Positions 43,131 through 53,437 of a stretch of 64,000 nt of DNA are shown piece by piece. The stretch's first letter is position 1; every line of letters begins with the position of its first letter. The position numbers were made by a program, and so were the translations under genes. The stretch is from contig NZ_JAIMJA010000013.1 of NCBI RefSeq assembly GCF_021295315.1, positions 1 through 64,000 on the forward strand, read 5' to 3'. The notes below the pieces were generated by a model that worked only from the letters and a program-made list of their open reading frames with translations, was not told where the DNA came from and searched no databases. Source of the DNA: Motilimonas cestriensis. Lineage in GTDB: Bacteria > Pseudomonadota > Gammaproteobacteria > Enterobacterales > CBDFNC01.

Positions 43131-43421
43131 ATGGCACATCCCTCATCCACCTCTCATTCCGAGCAATCAGGTAAGCATACCAAAGTGCAAATTGAGCTTG
43201 ATCGAGCCGTGTTAGCGCGTTTATTTGCCCAAGGGCATTTATGCGCCGCCGAGATCAGCTGCTTAAATTTCAGCTCTAAGCAAGCGATTTGGCAACTGTG
43301 CTTGCAAGCTTGTGGCGAATGTCTGGAAACGACAGCTTATGGCGACAATAATCGTCCAGCGTGGGAAAAGCTACCAAGATTAAATAGCTTGGCAGGAAAA
43401 TCCTCTAAAACCGATGCCTAG
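43131..43421 (+). CDS. Small conserved hypothetical protein
   Basis: The 96-aa protein has a hydrophilic Ser/His-rich start and then VQIELDRAVLARLFAQGHLCAAEISCLN and KQAIWQLCLQACGECL, with five cysteines. I recall similar proteins in Shewanella and relatives, without function. The start at 43131 is supported by AAGGAA. A Fur-box-like stretch (AAATGATAACTGTTAC) lies about 60 bases before it but matches only 12 of 19 consensus positions. Confidence 0.6.
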   Translation: MAHPSSTSHSEQSGKHTKVQIELDRAVLARLFAQGHLCAAEISCLNFSSKQAIWQLCLQACGECLETTAYGDNNRPAWEKLPRLNSLAGKSSKTDA

Positions 43422-43486
43422 CTTTAGCGCTTCTTACTTCCCTCTTCGGTAAACAGCAATAAAAATAACCTAGAAAGATAGGCATT

Positions 43487-43750
43487 TATACCCAAGACAC
43501 CTCAAGATGCAGGATTCAGAGCCGCTCATTCTGTTTAGTTTGAGGTAAAAAGACGAAGGAATGGTCAGCCCTTTCGAGGCTTTTTAACGAAAAAAATGAA
43601 CATAATGAGCGGCTCCCAAAGGGCGAGTTTTGTAGGCTGTTATGCTTTGTTGCTGATTTTCAACGTAGAATAACTATGTCTCAAATCAGCGTCGCGCCTA
43701 ACAGCCTACAAATTCTCGCTGAACAAGCATCTTGAGGTAACTTGGGTATA
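43487..43750. mobile_element. MITE-like repeat with TATACCCAAG ends
   Basis: The 264-bp element has 24-base imperfect terminal inverted repeats (TATACCCAAG..ACCTCAAGATGC and its mirror). Nested internal hairpins are GAGCCGCTCATT with AATGAGCGGCTC, and TTTGTAGGCTGTTA with TAACAGCCTACAAA. It encodes nothing. Elements with these ends are common in Vibrio, Shewanella and relatives. Confidence 0.85.
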
Positions 43751-43971
43751 CACCTATGCTTGAATAAGCCCAAAAGATAGGGCAAGTAAGCTAGTTCTAG
43801 GCGATGATGACTGGATATGATTCGCAGTAACAACTGAGGAATTGGCTAACTTATTGATGTTATTTGCGTGTAAGTAAATGATCTCAGCAAGGGACTGTGC
43901 AATAAAAGTGTCGTGATCATCATGCAGCATATGATGGTTGAAGTTTGGCTTAACCAATCGGAGTGATCCCT

Positions 43972-44352
43972 GTGCCTCATTTAGTGCTCGAGTACTCACA
44001 TAATTTAACCCACACCTTTGATTCCGCTAAATTATTAATGGAGCTGCATCAAGAAGTGGTGGTGAGTGAGTTGTTTGCTAGTCAAGATATTCATATTCGC
44101 AGTCAAGACTACAGCCAATACTTGGTGGGTGGACGCTTGGCGAGCTTTGTACACCTTGCTGTGGTGGTGGAGCCGCGCCATGATTTTGGTGAAAAAAAGC
44201 GTTTGTCTAACGCCTTGCTGGCGGTGTTAGCGGCCACCTTTCCTAAGGTAGAACATGTTGATGTTGAAACACGAGAAGCTGAGCACAGTTGTGTCAGTCA
44301 ATCTCGCGTGGCTTTACAGGCGGTTGATAAAGAGCGCATGTATTGCAATTAA
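43972..44352 (+). CDS. 5-carboxymethyl-2-hydroxymuconate isomerase (CHMI/tautomerase) family protein
   Basis: The 126-aa protein begins MPHLVLEYSHNL, so Pro2 becomes the catalytic N-terminal proline of the tautomerase superfamily after Met removal. VGGRLASFVHLAV and GEKKRLSNALLAVL match the CHMI (HpaF) family. The GTG at 43972 with GGAG upstream is preferred to the GTG at 43963, because the longer version would bury the proline. No other homoprotocatechuate genes are near, so its natural substrate is unclear. Confidence 0.88.
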   Translation: MPHLVLEYSHNLTHTFDSAKLLMELHQEVVVSELFASQDIHIRSQDYSQYLVGGRLASFVHLAVVVEPRHDFGEKKRLSNALLAVLAATFPKVEHVDVETREAEHSCVSQSRVALQAVDKERMYCN

Positions 44353-44358
44353 GCTTTT

Positions 44359-44390
44359 GCAAACTTAGGCGTCAAAACGCCTAAGTTTGC
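44359..44390. repeat. Perfect 14-bp inverted repeat between convergent genes
   Basis: GCAAACTTAGGCGT and ACGCCTAAGTTTGC pair around CAAA, between the CHMI-like and aminotransferase genes. There is no T-run on either strand, but the position suggests a 3'-end hairpin shared by both transcripts. Confidence 0.65.
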
Positions 44391-44399
44391 GAGCCAGAA

Positions 44400-45611
44400 T
44401 TAAGTAACGTTAAAAGACTGACTAAGTGGTTGCAAGTTAGACTCAAGTGCAGCGACGCCATTAGGCAAATCTACTTCTTTACCAAGTGCTTTCATGCTCG
44501 AACCAAAGGCATGCACAGTACGGAACAAGTTATGGGCGCGACTTTGCTCGCCCATTTGGCCAATACGTACGATATTGGGGCCAAATGAACCAGAAATCTC
44601 AACCTTGTAGTGGCTTGACATAAAATTCAGTAACTCCATTGAGTTTACATTATCGGGCATATTGATGCCGACCACTGAGTTGAGCCGTGCAGGCTTTGGT
44701 ACAAACAATGACAGCCCCATTGCTTCAATACTCGCTTGCAGTGCAACTGAGCATATTAAATGACGTTCAAAGCGCTTAGGTAAGGTTTCGTTGCAAACTA
44801 ACCGCAGCGCTTCATGCAGCGCCAAAATACCCGAAACGGGCGCAGTATAATGGTATGACTTTTTATACCAGAATTGGTCGGCTAATTTTGCATCTAAACA
44901 CCAGTGTCTTAGTGTGTCTTCACGCTCATTAATTACTTGCCATGCTTGATCAGAAAACGCCACTAGCGATACCCCGGGAATGGAGGATAAGCCTTTTTGG
45001 CCACCGGTGATCACCGCATCGATGTGCCATTTGTCCATTTCCAACGGCATGGTACTTAGGGTACACACCGCATCCACAATCACTAAACAATGGTGCTTTT
45101 TCGCCAGCGCACAAATTTCAGGAAGTGAGCGATTAAAAACGGTGTTTGAGGTTTCACCTTGGACTATGGTTAAGACTTTAGGCTGAAACTCATTGAGTAG
45201 GCGTGCCACTTCTTCAACATTCGCAAATTCACCGTTGGGTACAGTGTAACGTTGTACATTTGCGTGGGAACGCGTCGCCATTTCTGCTAAACGTGAACTG
45301 AAGAAGCCGTTACAAATACTCAATACTTTATCATCAGGTTGGATCAGATTGACAATGGCCATTTCCATCGCGGCTGAGCCGGGGCCTGCAACGCCGAGTA
45401 TGTGTTGTGACTCAGTTTGGAACACGTAGCGCGCCATGGCTTTGACTTGCTCTATAATTTGCGCCATGGTGTTACCTAAGTGATTAATCACGATGGAGTT
45501 CGCTGAGGCAACTTTGGCCGGAATGGGAACGGGTCCCGCGCCCATCATCAATAACGGTTCATCGGGTAATATATTGTCCAAAGGAACGATGTTAGGCACT
45601 TGGATATACAT
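44400..45611 (-). CDS. Class V aminotransferase (alanine-glyoxylate / serine-pyruvate type)
   Basis: The 403-aa PLP enzyme has LLMMGAGPVPIPAKV, a GVAGPGSAAMEMAIVNL block, CLVIVDAVCTLSTMPLEMD (Asp contacting the pyridine) and the PLP-lysine segment TGGQKGLSSIPG. This is the plan of AGXT/SPT and PucG proteins. It would move an amino group between alanine or serine and glyoxylate or pyruvate. Its upstream region faces the HTH-REC regulator gene. Confidence 0.88.
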   Translation of the reverse strand: MYIQVPNIVPLDNILPDEPLLMMGAGPVPIPAKVASANSIVINHLGNTMAQIIEQVKAMARYVFQTESQHILGVAGPGSAAMEMAIVNLIQPDDKVLSICNGFFSSRLAEMATRSHANVQRYTVPNGEFANVEEVARLLNEFQPKVLTIVQGETSNTVFNRSLPEICALAKKHHCLVIVDAVCTLSTMPLEMDKWHIDAVITGGQKGLSSIPGVSLVAFSDQAWQVINEREDTLRHWCLDAKLADQFWYKKSYHYTAPVSGILALHEALRLVCNETLPKRFERHLICSVALQASIEAMGLSLFVPKPARLNSVVGINMPDNVNSMELLNFMSSHYKVEISGSFGPNIVRIGQMGEQSRAHNLFRTVHAFGSSMKALGKEVDLPNGVAALESNLQPLSQSFNVT

Positions 45612-45828
45612 GGCGCGGATCCTTAAATGGCAAGCGTCAGCTTAAAAAACGAAAAATTTTGGCATTTTAGCGGGTATTAGTAAGTAGGTTAAGCTAATAA
45701 ATAGCTAATATGGTATATAAATAAAAAAGACTGTGGTTTATGTCGGAAAATATACTAAAGAGTATTCGCGGCTAATTACCATTTTCATTATACTCACTCG
45801 TAGTAAAGAGGTTGAATCAGGGACGAAT

Positions 45829-46425
45829 ATGGCAAACTCGCAAAAACCAGAATCATTACCATATTTAACGCCTACGCAAGTGGCGGAAAAATTTAAGGTG
45901 TCGCCGATCACGGTGCGCCAATGGTCAAGTAGTGGCAAACTTAAATGTCAGACCACCCCCGGCGGCCATCGCCGCTATTTACCTGAAGATGTTGCCGAGT
46001 TTGCAAAAAGCGCAGGCATTTCATTAGATGATTTAAGTACGGGCCCGTGTCGCATTATGATCGTCGAAGACGATTCGCAATTAGCGCACTTGCTACAAGA
46101 ATTTATTAGCTCATACGATGATACATTTGAAGTGTATCTGGCCCCCGACGGTTTTCGTGCCGGTGAGTTACTACACACATTAAAACCAGATCTGATTTTA
46201 TTAGATTTAATGATGCCAGGCATGAATGGTTTTGAGGTTTGTGAGCGGATTAAACGCAGCCCAGCGACACGTAATATTAAAGTCGTCGCGATGACGGGCT
46301 TTAGCTCTGAACACAACGTGACTCGGATCCTGAATGCGGGTGCAGAAACGTGTTTGAAAAAACCGATCGACTTTGCGCTTTTACGTGACATTCTCGCGCA
46401 GTGTAACAGCAAAAAAACCGCCTAA
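45829..46425 (+). CDS. Response regulator with N-terminal MerR/excisionase-type HTH
   Basis: The 198-aa protein has an unusual order. Residues about 10-58 are a MerR/excisionase-like helix-turn-helix (LTPTQVAEKFKVSPITVRQW followed by GGHRRYLPEDVAEF). Residues about 75-195 are a receiver domain with IMIVEDD, LLDLMMPGMNGFE, VVAMTG and CLKKPID. Most regulators put DNA binding after the receiver. The start is the ATG at 45829 with AGGGA upstream. A longer frame from 45733 is unlikely. It is followed by a large hybrid kinase, its presumed partner. Confidence 0.85.
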   Translation: MANSQKPESLPYLTPTQVAEKFKVSPITVRQWSSSGKLKCQTTPGGHRRYLPEDVAEFAKSAGISLDDLSTGPCRIMIVEDDSQLAHLLQEFISSYDDTFEVYLAPDGFRAGELLHTLKPDLILLDLMMPGMNGFEVCERIKRSPATRNIKVVAMTGFSSEHNVTRILNAGAETCLKKPIDFALLRDILAQCNSKKTA

Positions 46426-46485
46426 TCATGTCGTATAGGCCAAACAAGCCGGCATATTAAATAACGCCGAGTTTGAGGCAATATC

Positions 46486-49400
46486 ATGTCTAAATTAAAC
46501 AATCTACATTGGGTAGCCATGGTGATTTTTATCATGGCTATTACCCTTGTTTTTCAGGGGGTACTACTCTCAAATGTCAATCGAGATTATCAAGCGAGTT
46601 ACTATCACACCATCGGGCTGTTAGAAGAGCAAAGTGTCGATATTGAACGAGCCTTAACCGCTTATGCTTATGACGACCCCAGCCAAGTAAAGCAAGCGAT
46701 TGTTTCTGCTATGTCCCTCAAGGGGCTGAAAAAAATCATTATTTTAAATACAAAAAATAAGGTTATTTTTGCCAATAACAGCATTTGGTTAAATAATGAT
46801 GCGATTCAGTTGATTGAATATATTCCTAATCTCGCCTTATCTAGCAATTTATATTTTAGAAAACAGTTTTTATTGAGTGAGGATGAAAGCTTACTTTTCT
46901 ACACTAAGGCTTATGATTTGCCGTTTAGCGGCCCGTTAAGTGAGGTTCGGATCTATTTTGAATATGAGTTTCTCGAACCCGAGTCGCCTTTTTGGCAATA
47001 TGCCAAGCTCTCTGTTAACAGCACCTCGATTGTTTTATTAATACTGGCATTGGCATTTATTGCATGGTTTTACCGCGCCACTTTAATGCCGTTAAGGCGT
47101 TTATCTTATGCCTTGCAAAGCCATGGTAGAAGTAAAGAACGATTGCAGCTTGATGAGCAAGGCGTGGCGCAAATTAGGCGCATTACACGCTTATTTAATA
47201 ATATTCATCACCGACAAACTAAAGCTCGGCAACAGGTTCAAGAGCAGTTGAAGCAACACTTAGCCATTTTTTCAGCCATTGCCGATGGCGTTATTTTACT
47301 CAATGAAAAAGGCCATGTATTAGCGCTAAACCCGGCGGCTTGCCGCTTGTTTCAAGGCAGCGAAACATCGCTATTGGGCTGTCATCTCTCGCAATTTCCT
47401 GGTCACGCTAGGCAGCTAGCGGGGGTGCTTAAGCGCGTACAGCAGGATGGTTTGGCGCTCGACTTTGCTGATCAGTTAACCTTTATGTTCGATTCATCTA
47501 TCGTGCACATTACGGGTAAGATAAGTCGTTTAGATGCACCAAATCCGCAGTACCTTGTCTGCTTACAAGACACCTCGGCGAAACAATATTTGGAAACGGC
47601 AATTGCCACCTTGTCTGACGTTGCTGCGACTGCCGATCCCTTACAACATATCTGTAATAGTGTTGCTAACGCCCTTAAGATGCCTTGGGTTTATATTTTG
47701 CGTCGTGAAGCAGGTAGTGAGCGCTTGTACTTATTATCAGGTTGTCAGGGGCAGCAGTTTGCGGGTCAATCAGAGTTAGCTTTTAGTCCGCTATATGAGT
47801 TGTTTCATCAAGGTGAAATTCTGGTGATGGGGGAGAAGATCAACCAAGCCTTTGCCAGCGACCCTTTTATTAAAGAGCACCATATTAAAACTTTTCTGGC
47901 CATGCCGTTACATGATGAGAAAGGTGCTGTGTCTGCGGCTTTATGTGCGATGCATTATAAAAAATATGAATCGACGACGGCTCTGGACCTGTTACGTATC
48001 GCTGCGCGTCGAGTTGAGTTAGAAATGCAGTATAAAGCTCAAGACAAACAACTACGGGCATCGGATACGTCCTTACGCCAGCTGCTCGATAACGTACCTC
48101 ATATGGTTAGTATTCGTAACCAACAGCACAAAATCCAGCTTGAAAATTTGGCCGCACGTCAGTTCCGTCATCAACTTACTGAGCAGCAGGTTAGCCAGTT
48201 AACCGCACAATCTGTGGTGCTGGCGGAAAAAGTTCGCCAAGGTGAAACCTTGCGCGAGATAAGAAAGAGTGTTGATAAAGAAGGTTTATTACGCTTTCAT
48301 GAGGTGGTTTGTGCGCCTTATCATCAAATCAATAGCAGCCAAGAAATGACCTTAGAAGTGGCAACGGATGTAACTGAATTGATGCAAGCGAAGACCACAC
48401 TGCAGAAAAAAGTGAATATTCTTGATGCGCTAAATGAAGTACACCGAATTTTAGTGATGCAAGAAGATGAGTCGCAGTTGTTGTTAGACATCTGCCAAAT
48501 TTTAGCCAAAAAACTGAACTTCCCGTTAGTTTGGGCTGGGCAGGTAAAAGATGATGCTGTGTCAGAACTGACCTTGATCGCTGCGTTTAGCCAAATTGAG
48601 CAAATAGATGCTTTTATTGAAGAGAATTGTCTTGATGATTTAAGTATTTATCGCGCCGCAGTGCGATCGCAGCATGTACAGCGGCTTGATAATTTAGCAG
48701 AGCAAATGCCTTCATCGGCCAACCATCAGTTAGTGATGATGGGACTGAAGTCGCTGATGGTAGTACCCATCCTACGCAATGAACACGTGACCCAAGTAAT
48801 TTGCGTTTATGGCTCTAAATCTTACTATTTTGATCAAGATGATGAGCTTATATTTAATCAGTTAGGGCTCGACCTTTCTTTGGCGATAGAGCATCAGCAG
48901 ACAGCGGCCAGTAAGCGGCAGCTTGAATTGCAATTGATGCAAACGCAAAAAATGGAAGCTATTGGCCAGCTAACTGCCGGTGTCGCACATGATTTTAACA
49001 ATATACTTGCCAGTATTTTAGGTTTTACCGAGCTGTCGCTGATGCGAGTTAGCTTAGAAGATGAAAAAGTTGGCGATTACCTCAAGCAGGTGATTACCGC
49101 GGGTAAGCGGGCGCAAGATTTGGTGGCACAAATGCTGGCGTTTAGTCGACCCAATGAGCAGTTCCACCAAGCGGCGGTGCCGTTAACGTTAGCCATGGCT
49201 CTTAAAGAAGGGTGTCGTATGCTTAACGCAACCTTGAGCAAAGAAATTAATCTTGAATTTGAGGTGGGTTATAACGCCAATCAAACGGTCGCAATCACTC
49301 CGACCGAGTTCCATCAAGTATTGATGAATTTGGTAATTAATGCCCGTGATGCGATGAATGGTGAAGGCACGATTAAGGTTAATCTTGACCACGTAACCGA

Positions 49401-50097
49401 CTCTGGTTTACAGGAATGCCGCTCCTGTCGCAGTGAATTTCAAGGTGAGTTTTTGGTGTTATCGGTGGCTGACCATGGCTCAGGTATGGAAGAGGCGGTA
49501 GTGCGAAATATTTTCTCGCCATTCTATACGACCAAGGAAGTGGGCAAAGGCACCGGCATGGGATTATCGGTGATCCACGGTTTAGTGCATAATTTGGGCG
49601 GCCATATTCAAGTGACGAGTAGCCCAGGTCAAGGCAGTTTATTCCAAGTATATTTCCCTGTTAGCAAGAACTTAGTGGTGCCGATTGAAATTCCGGTGTC
49701 GAGTGTAACTAAATACCCCAGTTTACGTAATAAACGAGTGTTGTTGGTGGATGATGAATCGAGCATTTTAGAGTTTTTAACGGATTTATTAACCGCGGCA
49801 GAAGTCAGTGTTAGTTCATATAAAGATGGCCAATCTGCGCTGGCGGCCTTTATGGCTGAGCCTCATTCTTTTGATTTGGTGGTCACGGATGTGATGATGC
49901 CTAAAATGACCGGGTTAGAGTTGGCGCAACATATTACTCAGCACAACGCCTTAGTGCCCGTCGTGGCTATTAGTGGTGATGATATGTCTCACTACGGTGG
50001 CGATGATCAGGTATTTATTGCCACGGTAGAAAAGCCATTCTCATCGGCTAAGTTTATGCGCACTTTGGCTGACTTGTTTACCCCAGTATCGGCATAA
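46486..50097 (+). CDS. Hybrid sensor histidine kinase, PAS-GAF-PAS-GAF-HisKA-HATPase-REC
   Basis: The 1203-aa kinase has membrane spans near residues 10-30 and 178-197 around a periplasmic sensor of about 145 residues. A PAS region begins near 260, and two GAF-like regions are inferred near 375-525 and 655-805, with a second PAS between. HisKA has GQLTAGVAHDFNNILASILG, HATPase has LMNLVINARDAM and GTGMGLSVIHGLV, and a receiver ends it (LLVDDESS, VVTDVMMPKMTG, VEKPFSS). The CRSC pair before FLVLSVADHGSGM is shared by a known kinase subgroup. It would signal to the HTH-REC protein. Confidence 0.9.
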   Translation: MSKLNNLHWVAMVIFIMAITLVFQGVLLSNVNRDYQASYYHTIGLLEEQSVDIERALTAYAYDDPSQVKQAIVSAMSLKGLKKIIILNTKNKVIFANNSIWLNNDAIQLIEYIPNLALSSNLYFRKQFLLSEDESLLFYTKAYDLPFSGPLSEVRIYFEYEFLEPESPFWQYAKLSVNSTSIVLLILALAFIAWFYRATLMPLRRLSYALQSHGRSKERLQLDEQGVAQIRRITRLFNNIHHRQTKARQQVQEQLKQHLAIFSAIADGVILLNEKGHVLALNPAACRLFQGSETSLLGCHLSQFPGHARQLAGVLKRVQQDGLALDFADQLTFMFDSSIVHITGKISRLDAPNPQYLVCLQDTSAKQYLETAIATLSDVAATADPLQHICNSVANALKMPWVYILRREAGSERLYLLSGCQGQQFAGQSELAFSPLYELFHQGEILVMGEKINQAFASDPFIKEHHIKTFLAMPLHDEKGAVSAALCAMHYKKYESTTALDLLRIAARRVELEMQYKAQDKQLRASDTSLRQLLDNVPHMVSIRNQQHKIQLENLAARQFRHQLTEQQVSQLTAQSVVLAEKVRQGETLREIRKSVDKEGLLRFHEVVCAPYHQINSSQEMTLEVATDVTELMQAKTTLQKKVNILDALNEVHRILVMQEDESQLLLDICQILAKKLNFPLVWAGQVKDDAVSELTLIAAFSQIEQIDAFIEENCLDDLSIYRAAVRSQHVQRLDNLAEQMPSSANHQLVMMGLKSLMVVPILRNEHVTQVICVYGSKSYYFDQDDELIFNQLGLDLSLAIEHQQTAASKRQLELQLMQTQKMEAIGQLTAGVAHDFNNILASILGFTELSLMRVSLEDEKVGDYLKQVITAGKRAQDLVAQMLAFSRPNEQFHQAAVPLTLAMALKEGCRMLNATLSKEINLEFEVGYNANQTVAITPTEFHQVLMNLVINARDAMNGEGTIKVNLDHVTDSGLQECRSCRSEFQGEFLVLSVADHGSGMEEAVVRNIFSPFYTTKEVGKGTGMGLSVIHGLVHNLGGHIQVTSSPGQGSLFQVYFPVSKNLVVPIEIPVSSVTKYPSLRNKRVLLVDDESSILEFLTDLLTAAEVSVSSYKDGQSALAAFMAEPHSFDLVVTDVMMPKMTGLELAQHITQHNALVPVVAISGDDMSHYGGDDQVFIATVEKPFSSAKFMRTLADLFTPVSA

Positions 50098-50175
50098 TTA
50101 AAGAGTAGTTAGGTAATGGCGAGGTAAGTGTTATATGAGTTGGTCGTTAAGCTGCGCACGAATACGCTATAGGCT

Positions 50176-50201
50176 CTGCGTTCTCATTACTGAGAACGCA
50201 G
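50176..50201. repeat. Perfect 11-bp inverted repeat between convergent genes
   Basis: CTGCGTTCTCA and TGAGAACGCAG pair around TTAC between the hybrid kinase and sdaA. There is no T-run. Confidence 0.65.
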
Positions 50202-50226
50202 ATGGATAATCATAAACGATACAAGT

Positions 50227-51594
50227 TTAGGTACAAGTAAACGCAATTTTGATCGCTAATCCGCCTTGAGAGGTTTCGCGATATTTTGAGTTCATGTCTT
50301 TACCGGTTTCGTACATCGTCTCAATTACTTTGTCTAACGAGACGCGGGCTTCAGAATTTCTGCGCAGTGCCATGCGTGAAGCGTTCACTGCTTTCATTGA
50401 TGAAATGGCATTACGTTCAATACAAGGCACTTGTACTTGTCCCGCAACGGGGTCACAAGTTAGGCCCAAGTGGTGTTCCATGGCAATTTCAGCAGCTGCC
50501 GTCACTTGCATTGGGCTGCCGCCCATAAGTTCAGTTAGCCCCGCTGCAGCCATTGAGCAAGACACGCCCACTTCGCCTTGGCAGCCTACTTCCGCCCCTG
50601 AAATGGATGCGTTACGTTTATATAAAATACCCACCGCGGCACAAGCTAAGAAAAAGCGCGTGTATTGCTCGGTGCCAACGGGTTCAATAAATTTGTCGTA
50701 GTAAGACAACACCGCAGGGATAATACCTGCCGCGCCATTAGTCGGCGCAGTGACAACACGTCCGCCAGCAGCGTTTTCTTCACTGACGGCTAAAGCAAAC
50801 ATATTTACCCAATCCATTATAATCATCGGGTCGACATTGTGATTGCCCGAGGTCGACAGCATGTGAAACAAAGCGGGGGCTCGGCGTGGCACGCGCAATG
50901 GTCCTGCCAGTACGCCTTCGGTACGACAACCGCGGTCGATACCTTCTTTCATCGTCAGCCAAATCTTACCAAACGCCGTCACGATACTTTCACGATCGCG
51001 CAAGTGCAGTTCGTTACGCATCATTAAAGTGCTAATACTCAAACCATGTTGTACACATTGTTCGATAAGTTGTGCCGCAGAATCAAATGGGTAGGGAACA
51101 GTCACATCACTGATTAAATCTTTACCAAAGCTCTCTTCATCTACGATAAAGCCCCCGCCAACGGAGTAATAGGTTTTGCTGTATGCGAGCTCATCACCTT
51201 TAAAAGCATGAATTTTCATGCCGTTTTCATGTAAAGGTAAGGCTTGGCTAATAAAACTCAGCGCGTCATTTTTAAAGCTCACCGTTTGACAATGTAAGCC
51301 AATTGGCAATAGCTCAGTGGTTGCGACGCGTTCAAGAAAATCAGGAATGGCATCTAAGTCAACATTATCTGGGCTAAACCCGCCAAGGCCTAAGATGATG
51401 GCTGTATCAGTATTATGGCCTTTACCCGTTAGGGCTAACGACCCGTGTACGTCAACGGTGATGGCGGTGATATCTTTGATTATTTCTTTTTCAATTAAAT
51501 CATCCACAAACTGCTTGGCGGCTTTCATTGGGCCGACAGTATGTGAACTTGATGGACCAATGCCAATTTTAAAGATATCGAATGCGCTATACAT
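50227..51594 (-). CDS. sdaA: L-serine ammonia-lyase (iron-sulfur serine dehydratase)
   Basis: The 455-aa enzyme converts L-serine to pyruvate and ammonia with a 4Fe-4S cluster. [17 protein letters not shown] opens it, and cluster cysteines are expected in [17 protein letters not shown] and [19 protein letters not shown]. It ends FTCT, placing a cysteine one residue from the C-terminus, as in enzymes where the tail cysteine caps the cluster. It follows sdaC, so serine uptake and breakdown are linked. Confidence 0.95.
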   Translation of the reverse strand: MYSAFDIFKIGIGPSSSHTVGPMKAAKQFVDDLIEKEIIKDITAITVDVHGSLALTGKGHNTDTAIILGLGGFSPDNVDLDAIPDFLERVATTELLPIGLHCQTVSFKNDALSFISQALPLHENGMKIHAFKGDELAYSKTYYSVGGGFIVDEESFGKDLISDVTVPYPFDSAAQLIEQCVQHGLSISTLMMRNELHLRDRESIVTAFGKIWLTMKEGIDRGCRTEGVLAGPLRVPRRAPALFHMLSTSGNHNVDPMIIMDWVNMFALAVSEENAAGGRVVTAPTNGAAGIIPAVLSYYDKFIEPVGTEQYTRFFLACAAVGILYKRNASISGAEVGCQGEVGVSCSMAAAGLTELMGGSPMQVTAAAEIAMEHHLGLTCDPVAGQVQVPCIERNAISSMKAVNASRMALRRNSEARVSLDKVIETMYETGKDMNSKYRETSQGGLAIKIAFTCT

Positions 51595-51615
51595 AATGCG
51601 TTCCTTTACTAATTT

Positions 51616-51633
51616 GGGCCGATGTATCGGCCC
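51616..51633 (-). promoter_or_regulatory. Intercistronic hairpin between sdaC and sdaA
   Basis: GGGCCGAT and ATCGGCCC form a perfect 8-bp stem around a two-base loop in the 59-base gap. It lacks a T-run and more likely stabilises or separates the two messages than terminates. Confidence 0.6.
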
Positions 51634-51653
51634 TTATGCTGTTGGACTATTTA

Positions 51654-52982
51654 TTAAGCAAGAAGTTTAAAAACAATTGCTGAGATAGCCACTAGACCCA
51701 TAGTGGTGATAAATACGTTAGCGATTGCGCCTTGGTATTTCGCCATTGCGGGTACTCGTTTAATTGCATACATAGGCATTAAGAATAGGATAGTGGCAAT
51801 AATTGGGCCGCCTAAATCTTCTATCATGCCTAGTACACTTGGGTTAATGACGGCCACAATCCACAAAGTGATGATCATAAAGCCGATGGTGAATAGGTTT
51901 ACTTTCTTCTTGTCCACGGTTTTACCCATGGCTTTGGCTTGCTTGATGATGATGCCGTTCATGCCTTCACGCGCACCTAAATAGTGACCGAAGAATGATG
52001 AAACGATAGCAACAAACGCCACAATTGGACCAAAGTAAGCAATAACTGGGCTGCCGTGAACGTTAGCAAGATAAGACAATACGGGCAGGTTGGCGGCTTT
52101 GGCTTCGAGTAACATTTCAGGGCTAAGGCTTAGTACCACTGAGAACACGAAGAACATCACAAAGCCTAATAACATGGCAGAGGTGCGTTTTAAAATGGCA
52201 TCTGATTTAGCCACTGCGGCGTCGCCATATTGCTCACGTTGCTTGCGCGCAAAACTACTCACAGCAGGTGAGTGGTTAAAAGCAAACACTAATACTGGAA
52301 TGGTTAGCCACAGAGTAGTGGTGAAATCCATCACGCTTGGCGCTTGGCTAATCGCCGCGAAGTTCCAATCTGGGATAAGAAATAACGACATACCAGCAAG
52401 GATCACGACCAGTGGATAGACCAAGAACTGAGTGATTTTTAACATCAGCTTTTCGCCTGCCATCATTACCGACATCATGCCTAAGATCAGTGTGATAGAC
52501 AGCAACCAACGTGGCAATGATTCCATTCCGAGTTGATTCACCATAAAGCTATCCACGGTATTGGTAATACCGACGCCGTAAATTAATACAATTGGGTAGA
52601 TGGCGAAAAAGTACAGTAAGGTAATAAGTTTGCCGGCGCCGGTACCAAAGTGCTCTTCCACCACATCGGTAATGTCAGCTTTGGGATTGTTAGAAGATAG
52701 AACGAAACGAGACAGGTTGCGGTGGGCAAAGTAAGTCATTGGGCCAACTAACACGGCCATTGCCAGTAGCGGCCAAAATCCACCTAAGCCAGCGTTAATG
52801 GGTAAAAATAAAATACCCGCGCCAACGGCGGTGCCGAATAAACTAAGTACCCAAGTGGTATCAACCTTGTTCCAGCTACTGCCTGTAAGCTCTGTTGCGG
52901 CACTAGGGTTGTGGGTTGAGGTGCTTGTGGGCGTGATAATAGGCGCGGTTGTTTGCGCACTTGCCATGGTTTTCTGATTCAT
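51654..52982 (-). CDS. sdaC: Serine transporter SdaC (HAAAP family)
   Basis: The 442-aa protein has 11 hydrophobic segments after a Thr/Ser-rich N-terminal tail. [20 protein letters not shown] and [17 protein letters not shown] are typical of SdaC/HAAAP proton-serine symporters. It is the first gene of the sdaC-sdaA operon. Confidence 0.93.
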   Translation of the reverse strand: MNQKTMASAQTTAPIITPTSTSTHNPSAATELTGSSWNKVDTTWVLSLFGTAVGAGILFLPINAGLGGFWPLLAMAVLVGPMTYFAHRNLSRFVLSSNNPKADITDVVEEHFGTGAGKLITLLYFFAIYPIVLIYGVGITNTVDSFMVNQLGMESLPRWLLSITLILGMMSVMMAGEKLMLKITQFLVYPLVVILAGMSLFLIPDWNFAAISQAPSVMDFTTTLWLTIPVLVFAFNHSPAVSSFARKQREQYGDAAVAKSDAILKRTSAMLLGFVMFFVFSVVLSLSPEMLLEAKAANLPVLSYLANVHGSPVIAYFGPIVAFVAIVSSFFGHYLGAREGMNGIIIKQAKAMGKTVDKKKVNLFTIGFMIITLWIVAVINPSVLGMIEDLGGPIIATILFLMPMYAIKRVPAMAKYQGAIANVFITTMGLVAISAIVFKLLA

Positions 52983-53437
52983 ATTTCCACCTTGCTAATT
53001 AGGGGGGCGACGATAGTTAGTTTTAAATCTATTCCCGCACCCGAATTATTATTTTTAAGGTGAGTGCGTGTTGTAGTAGAAACTATAAGAACCCGTTTGC
53101 GTCCGATATAAGGGAAAACCCGTAACGCGGCTGGGTGGGTATATATACGGTCAGTCGGGTGCTTTTAAATTCATTTAAAAGCAATGTGTTAGGCTATTTT
53201 TTGAGATCTCTGTGCGGAGGGCTTATAAGGCTTTTGTTGCAGATATGTGATCTATCGCAAGCTGCTGAACGGTTGAGTACGATGGGCTGAATTTTAGGGA
53301 CCGCTTCGGCCACTAGCATGCTTGATTAGTTTGGCTGAGGCATTGTTTCCGCGACTTTAGAAGCGATTGTGAGAATGACTGCTAAGCTCTAGTGGCCGTG
53401 GTTTGATACCACAGATTAAATGGTGGTGGAAAAGACA
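52983..53437. other. Upstream region of sdaC, no gene seen
   Basis: The 455 bases contain TTTTAAATTCATTTAAAA (an AT palindrome near 53163) and some GC-rich stretches but no convincing ORF. A CRP-like half (ATGTGATCTATCGCAA) lies near 53247, but its second half does not match. Confidence 0.5.

Noticed and set aside
43754-43999. Minus-strand 81-codon ORF beside the MITE
   Set aside because: Overlaps the start of the well-supported CHMI-like gene and has no good ribosome site or recognisable pattern. The stretch 43751-43971 is left as non-coding.
53247-53262. CRP-like site before sdaC
   Set aside because: Only one half (TGTGA) fits. The second half is GCAAG rather than TCACA at the right spacing.
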